A DNA stretch of 64,000 nt. It comes from Hyphomicrobiales bacterium. Its GTDB lineage: Bacteria; Pseudomonadota; Alphaproteobacteria; Rhizobiales; Xanthobacteraceae. Below, in pieces: positions 61,051-64,000 of the stretch. The stretch covers positions 62,001 through 126,000 of the forward strand of contig JAKFVL010000004.1 in NCBI GenBank assembly GCA_021732215.1, read 5' to 3'. The position numbers were made by a program, and so were the translations under genes. Position 1 is the first letter of the stretch. Every line of letters starts with the position of its first letter. The notes beneath the pieces are model-generated. The model was not told where the DNA came from. It ran no database searches and saw only the letters and a list, made by a program, of their open reading frames with translations.

Positions 61051-62691
61051 TTAGTCGAACTGGTTCATCGTGTTGTGGGCGCCACCGGCCTTCAGGGCGG
61101 CTTCGCCGGCGAAGTATCCCTTGTGGTCGTCCCCGATGTCGGAGCCGGCCATGTTCTGATGCTTCGCGCAGGCGATGCCCTGACGGATTTCCGCGCGCTG
61201 CACGTTCTTGACGTAGCCGAGCATGCCCTGGTCGCCGAAGTACTCCTTCGAGAGGTTATCGGTGGACAGCGCCGTCGTGTGATAGGTCGGCAGCGTGATC
61301 AGGTGGTGGAAGATGCCGGCGCGCTTCGCTGAGTCCGCCTGGAAGGTGCGGATCAGCTCGTCGGCTTCGATCGCCAGCGGCGTGGTGTCGTATTCCACCT
61401 TCATCAGCTCGGCGCGGTTGTACTTGCTGACATCCTTGCCGGCGGCCTTCCATTCGTCGAACACCTGCCAGCGGAAGTTCAGCGTCCAGTTGAACGACGG
61501 CGAGTTATTGTAGGCGAGCTTGGCGTTCGGGATGACCTCGCGAACGCGATCGACCATTTCGGCAATCTGCGCGATGTTCGGCTTCTCGGTTTCGATCCAC
61601 AGCAGATCTGAGCCGTTCTGCAGCGAGGTGATGCTGTCGAGCACGCAGCGGTCGACACCAGTCCCGGCGCGGAACTGATACAGATTGCTCGGCAGACGCT
61701 TCGGACGCAGCAGCTTGCCGTTACGGCTGATGATGACGTCGCCGTTGCCGATCTTCGACGCATCGACTTCCTCGCAATCGAGGAAGCTGTTGTACTGGTC
61801 GCCGAGATCGCCCGGCTTGTGGCTGACGGCGATCTGCTGCGTGAGGCCGGCGCCGAGCGAGTCGGTGCGGGTCACGATGATGCCGTTGTCCACGCCCATT
61901 TCGAGGAAGGCGTGCCGGCAGGCGCGAATCTTCGCAAGGAAGACTTCGTGCGGCACGGTGACCTTGCCGTCCTGATGGCCGCACTGCTTTTCGTCGGACA
62001 CCTGGTTTTCGATCTGCAGCGCGCAGGCGCCGGCCTCGATCATCTTTTTGGCAAGCAGATAGGTTGCTTCGGCATTGCCGAAACCTGCGTCGATATCGGC
62101 GATCACCGGCACGACGTGGGTCTGGAAGTTGTCGACCTTCTCGATCAGCTTCGCTTCCTTGGCCTTGTCGCCGGCCTTACGCGCTGCGTCGATCTCGCGG
62201 AAGATATCGTTGAGTTCGCGCGAGTCGGCCTGACGCAGGAAGGTGTAGAGCTCTTCGATCAGCGCCGGCACCGAGGTCTTCTCGTGCATCGACTGATCCG
62301 GCAGCGGTCCGAATTCGGAGCGAAGTGCCGCGATCATCCAGCCCGACAGATACAGGTAGCGGCGGTCGGTCTTGCCGCCGAAATGCTTCTTGATCGAGAT
62401 CAGCTTCTGCTGCGCGACGAAGCCATGCCAGCAACCCAGCGACTGGGTGTACTTGGTGGGGTCCGCGTCATACGCGGCCATGTCCGCACGCATCACGTCC
62501 GCCGTGTAGCGGGCGATGTCGAGGCCGGTCTTGAAACGGTTCTGCAGACGCATGCGCGCAACCGCTTCGGCGGTCACGCCGTTCCATGTACCCTTGTCCT
62601 TGAGGAGGGCCTCGGCAGCCTTGATCTCTGACTGATAGGAAGAGGGGCCCTGGATTGCCTGGTCGGAAATTCCGCGCGATTGGTAATTCAT
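61051..62691 (-). CDS. aceA: Isocitrate lyase
   Basis: The 546-residue enzyme splits isocitrate to succinate and glyoxylate for the glyoxylate shunt. The active-site segment reads SDEKQCGHQDGKVTVP, with Cys and His as in the KKCGH signature but Gln in the second position. PVIADIDAGFGNAEATYLLA and IVTRTDSLGAGL are other family stretches. The protein is about 100 residues longer than the E. coli type and belongs to the longer alphaproteobacterial/eukaryotic-like group. Acetyl-CoA from beta-oxidation in this window would pass through this step. It is divergent from a RamB-like regulator. Confidence 0.95.
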   Translation of the reverse strand: MNYQSRGISDQAIQGPSSYQSEIKAAEALLKDKGTWNGVTAEAVARMRLQNRFKTGLDIARYTADVMRADMAAYDADPTKYTQSLGCWHGFVAQQKLISIKKHFGGKTDRRYLYLSGWMIAALRSEFGPLPDQSMHEKTSVPALIEELYTFLRQADSRELNDIFREIDAARKAGDKAKEAKLIEKVDNFQTHVVPVIADIDAGFGNAEATYLLAKKMIEAGACALQIENQVSDEKQCGHQDGKVTVPHEVFLAKIRACRHAFLEMGVDNGIIVTRTDSLGAGLTQQIAVSHKPGDLGDQYNSFLDCEEVDASKIGNGDVIISRNGKLLRPKRLPSNLYQFRAGTGVDRCVLDSITSLQNGSDLLWIETEKPNIAQIAEMVDRVREVIPNAKLAYNNSPSFNWTLNFRWQVFDEWKAAGKDVSKYNRAELMKVEYDTTPLAIEADELIRTFQADSAKRAGIFHHLITLPTYHTTALSTDNLSKEYFGDQGMLGYVKNVQRAEIRQGIACAKHQNMAGSDIGDDHKGYFAGEAALKAGGAHNTMNQFD

Positions 62692-62774
62692 GATGCTGCT
62701 CCCGAATGAAGTTGTCCCTGTTTGAACGCATCATTCGGCCAATCGCCAGTGGATTCAGAGATAGCTTGTCAGAC

Positions 62775-62813
62775 TTTACAAACTTATCTTGTAATGTTGT
62801 AATTATTATACAA
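62775..62813. promoter_or_regulatory. Cluster of TTGTA/TACAA half-sites between aceA and the RamB-like gene
   Basis: The A/T-rich stretch holds TTTACAAAC (62775-62783), TTGTAA (62789-62794), TTGTAA (62797-62802) and TACAA (62809-62813). They form inverted pairs such as TTACAA-N7-TTGTAA and TTGTA-N7-TACAA. RamB-type regulators bind A/T-rich TTTGCAAA-like sites near aceA, so this is a likely binding region controlling both genes. Confidence 0.55.
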
Positions 62814-62841
62814 GGATAGTTATCGGCGAGGCTATTTCCTG

Positions 62842-64000
62842 ATGGCGACATCGACAATCCGCTCGGTTTTCATGGGTCCGCGGCTGAGGCGGCTGCGACG
62901 CGATCTCGGTTTGACGCAGGCGGATATGGCGGCCGATCTCGACATATCCGCGCCTTACGTGGCGCTTCTGGAGCGTAACCAGCGCCCGGTCACGGCGGAC
63001 ATGCTGTTGCGTCTGGCGCGCACCTACAAGATTGACCTCGCCGACCTCGCTGGCGACGGCGGCGCCGATCACACGGTGCGCATGCAGGCCGTTCTGAAAG
63101 AGCCGATGTTTGCTGACATCGATATTCCCTCGCTTGAGATCAGCGATATCGCCATCGGCTATCCGGGGCTGGCCGAGGCCTTCCTGCGGCTCTACACGGC
63201 CTATCGCGAGGAGCAGCTCGCGCTGGCGGATCGCACAGGCCCGCGACTCACAGGGGTCGAGTCGAAATCGCGCCGGGGTGGTCTGGATGCCAACGATCCC
63301 GTCGCGGAGGTCCGCAGGTTTCTGGCCGCGCGCAAGAACAACTTCGCGGATATCGACGACGCGGCCGAGGGCGTTCTGCAAGGTCCCGCCGATACCAACT
63401 GGCTGATCGAGCGGCTGAAGGTTCGTCACAACCTTCGCGTCCGTCATCTGCCGCCAACGGTCATGCTCGGCTCGGTCCGGCGGCTGGATCGTCACCGCAA
63501 GGAAATCCTGTTCGACGACTCGCTCGACACGGCGAGCTTCACCTTCCAGTTGGCGCAGCAACTCGCCTATCTCGAGTTCGAGAACGAGATCGCCGCAGCG
63601 CTGAAAGCCGGCCACTTCAGCACCAAAAGCGGAAAGCTGCTGGCGCATCGTTCGCTCGCGAGCTACGCCGCAGCGGCGCTGATCATGCCGTATTCCGAGT
63701 TCGCGAAAGCGGCTGATGCGCGTCGTTACGATGTTGAAGCCCTGGCGCGGCAGTTTTCCACGAGCTTCGAACAGACCGCACATCGCATCACCACGTTGCA
63801 ACGGCCGGGCGCGGAAAAAGTCCCGTTCTTTCTGATCCGCGTCGATCCCGCGGGCAATATCTCCAAGTTGCTCGACGGCGCCGGCTTCCCCTTTGCCAAG
63901 CACGGCGGAGCCTGTCCGTTATGGTCGGTTCACGGGGTCTTCAAGACGCCGCGCCAGATCGTGACGCAATGGCTGGAATTGCCCGATGGCCAGCGGTTCT
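62842..64000 (+). CDS. XRE-family regulator with short-chain acyl-regulator domain, RamB-like (3' end outside the window)
   Basis: The visible 386 codons start with a Cro/CI helix-turn-helix (MGPRLRRLRRDLGLTQADMA, ADLDISAPYVALLERNQRPV). An ImmA/IrrE-like middle follows (LAQQLAYLEFENEIAAALKA; LAHRSLASYAAAALIMPYSE, where a strict HExxH is absent), then a DUF2083-type C-terminal region (FPFAKHGGACPLWSVHGVF). This is the RamB family, known in actinobacteria to regulate isocitrate lyase and acetate genes. Divergent placement from aceA supports that role. The gene continues past 64000. Confidence 0.87.
   Translation, partial: MATSTIRSVFMGPRLRRLRRDLGLTQADMAADLDISAPYVALLERNQRPVTADMLLRLARTYKIDLADLAGDGGADHTVRMQAVLKEPMFADIDIPSLEISDIAIGYPGLAEAFLRLYTAYREEQLALADRTGPRLTGVESKSRRGGLDANDPVAEVRRFLAARKNNFADIDDAAEGVLQGPADTNWLIERLKVRHNLRVRHLPPTVMLGSVRRLDRHRKEILFDDSLDTASFTFQLAQQLAYLEFENEIAAALKAGHFSTKSGKLLAHRSLASYAAAALIMPYSEFAKAADARRYDVEALARQFSTSFEQTAHRITTLQRPGAEKVPFFLIRVDPAGNISKLLDGAGFPFAKHGGACPLWSVHGVFKTPRQIVTQWLELPDGQRF

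Noticed and set aside
1-64000. CRISPR arrays, tRNA or rRNA genes
   Set aside because: No regularly spaced repeats with unique spacers (the only tandem array is the 59-bp unit without spacers), and no tRNA-like cloverleaf or rRNA sequence was recognised.

Overview
The window is chromosomal DNA from a high-GC alphaproteobacterium. Protein relatedness, gene order and short intergenic repeats all point to the Bradyrhizobium/Rhodopseudomonas/Afipia group (Nitrobacteraceae). This placement comes from recognising protein families, not from a database search. About 60 protein genes are supported. No rRNA, tRNA, CRISPR array, transposase or phage gene was seen.

Layout. 0-2.3 kb: the first codons of a cytochrome P450, a divergent MarR regulator and a MATE exporter. 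2.3-5.65 kb: a complete PQQ biosynthesis operon pqqABCDE on the minus strand, including a 26-residue pqqA. 5.9-7.3 kb: RidA, SlyX and the tRNA-modifying rhodanese TrhO. 7.35-23.6 kb: a nicotinate catabolism island. It holds nicAB (nicotinate hydroxylase with a fused tri-haem cytochrome), a 6-hydroxynicotinate reductase with two poorly understood partners (UPF0280 and AA_synth family), a branched-chain-type ABC importer, a NicR-like MarR regulator, enamidase, and a ferredoxin-NADP reductase. Perfect or near-perfect palindromes centred on GTATAC lie in its two divergent control regions. In two promoters they sit at identical distances from the -35 and -10 boxes.

23.6-41.0 kb: an oxalate/glyoxylate island. 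It holds glyoxylate carboligase, an IclR regulator, an ADP-forming acyl-CoA synthetase, a GntR regulator with oxc and frc, a tripartite tricarboxylate transporter (tctCBA), a second-type succinyl-CoA-synthetase pair, a CBS-domain protein and a PanE-like reductase. Five copies of a TGGYAT-N5-ATRYMA operator precede these units, so one GntR regulon is likely. The proposed flow is oxalate uptake, CoA activation, decarboxylation to formyl-CoA and, by inference, reduction of oxalyl-CoA to glyoxylate feeding Gcl. A decayed fumarylacetoacetase-family gene end follows.

41.2-48.8 kb: stress and efflux genes (PPOX flavoprotein, CsbD, cupin, an RND efflux pair with TetR, flavin reductase). 48.9-55.2 kb: a fatty-acid beta-oxidation operon (acyl-CoA dehydrogenase, thiolase, bifunctional FadB type) with a thioesterase. 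55.4-60.8 kb: an orphan 85-residue protein behind a sigma-54-like promoter, an old-yellow-enzyme reductase, an SDR with an unusual glycine-loop insertion, a DUF1993 protein, an alpha/beta hydrolase and an MltB-type lytic transglycosylase. 61.0-64.0 kb: isocitrate lyase and a divergent RamB-like regulator that runs off the end of the window.

Intergenic DNA is rich in inverted-repeat families typical of this group, concentrated in a 1.15-kb gene-free stretch at 20.2-21.3 kb.
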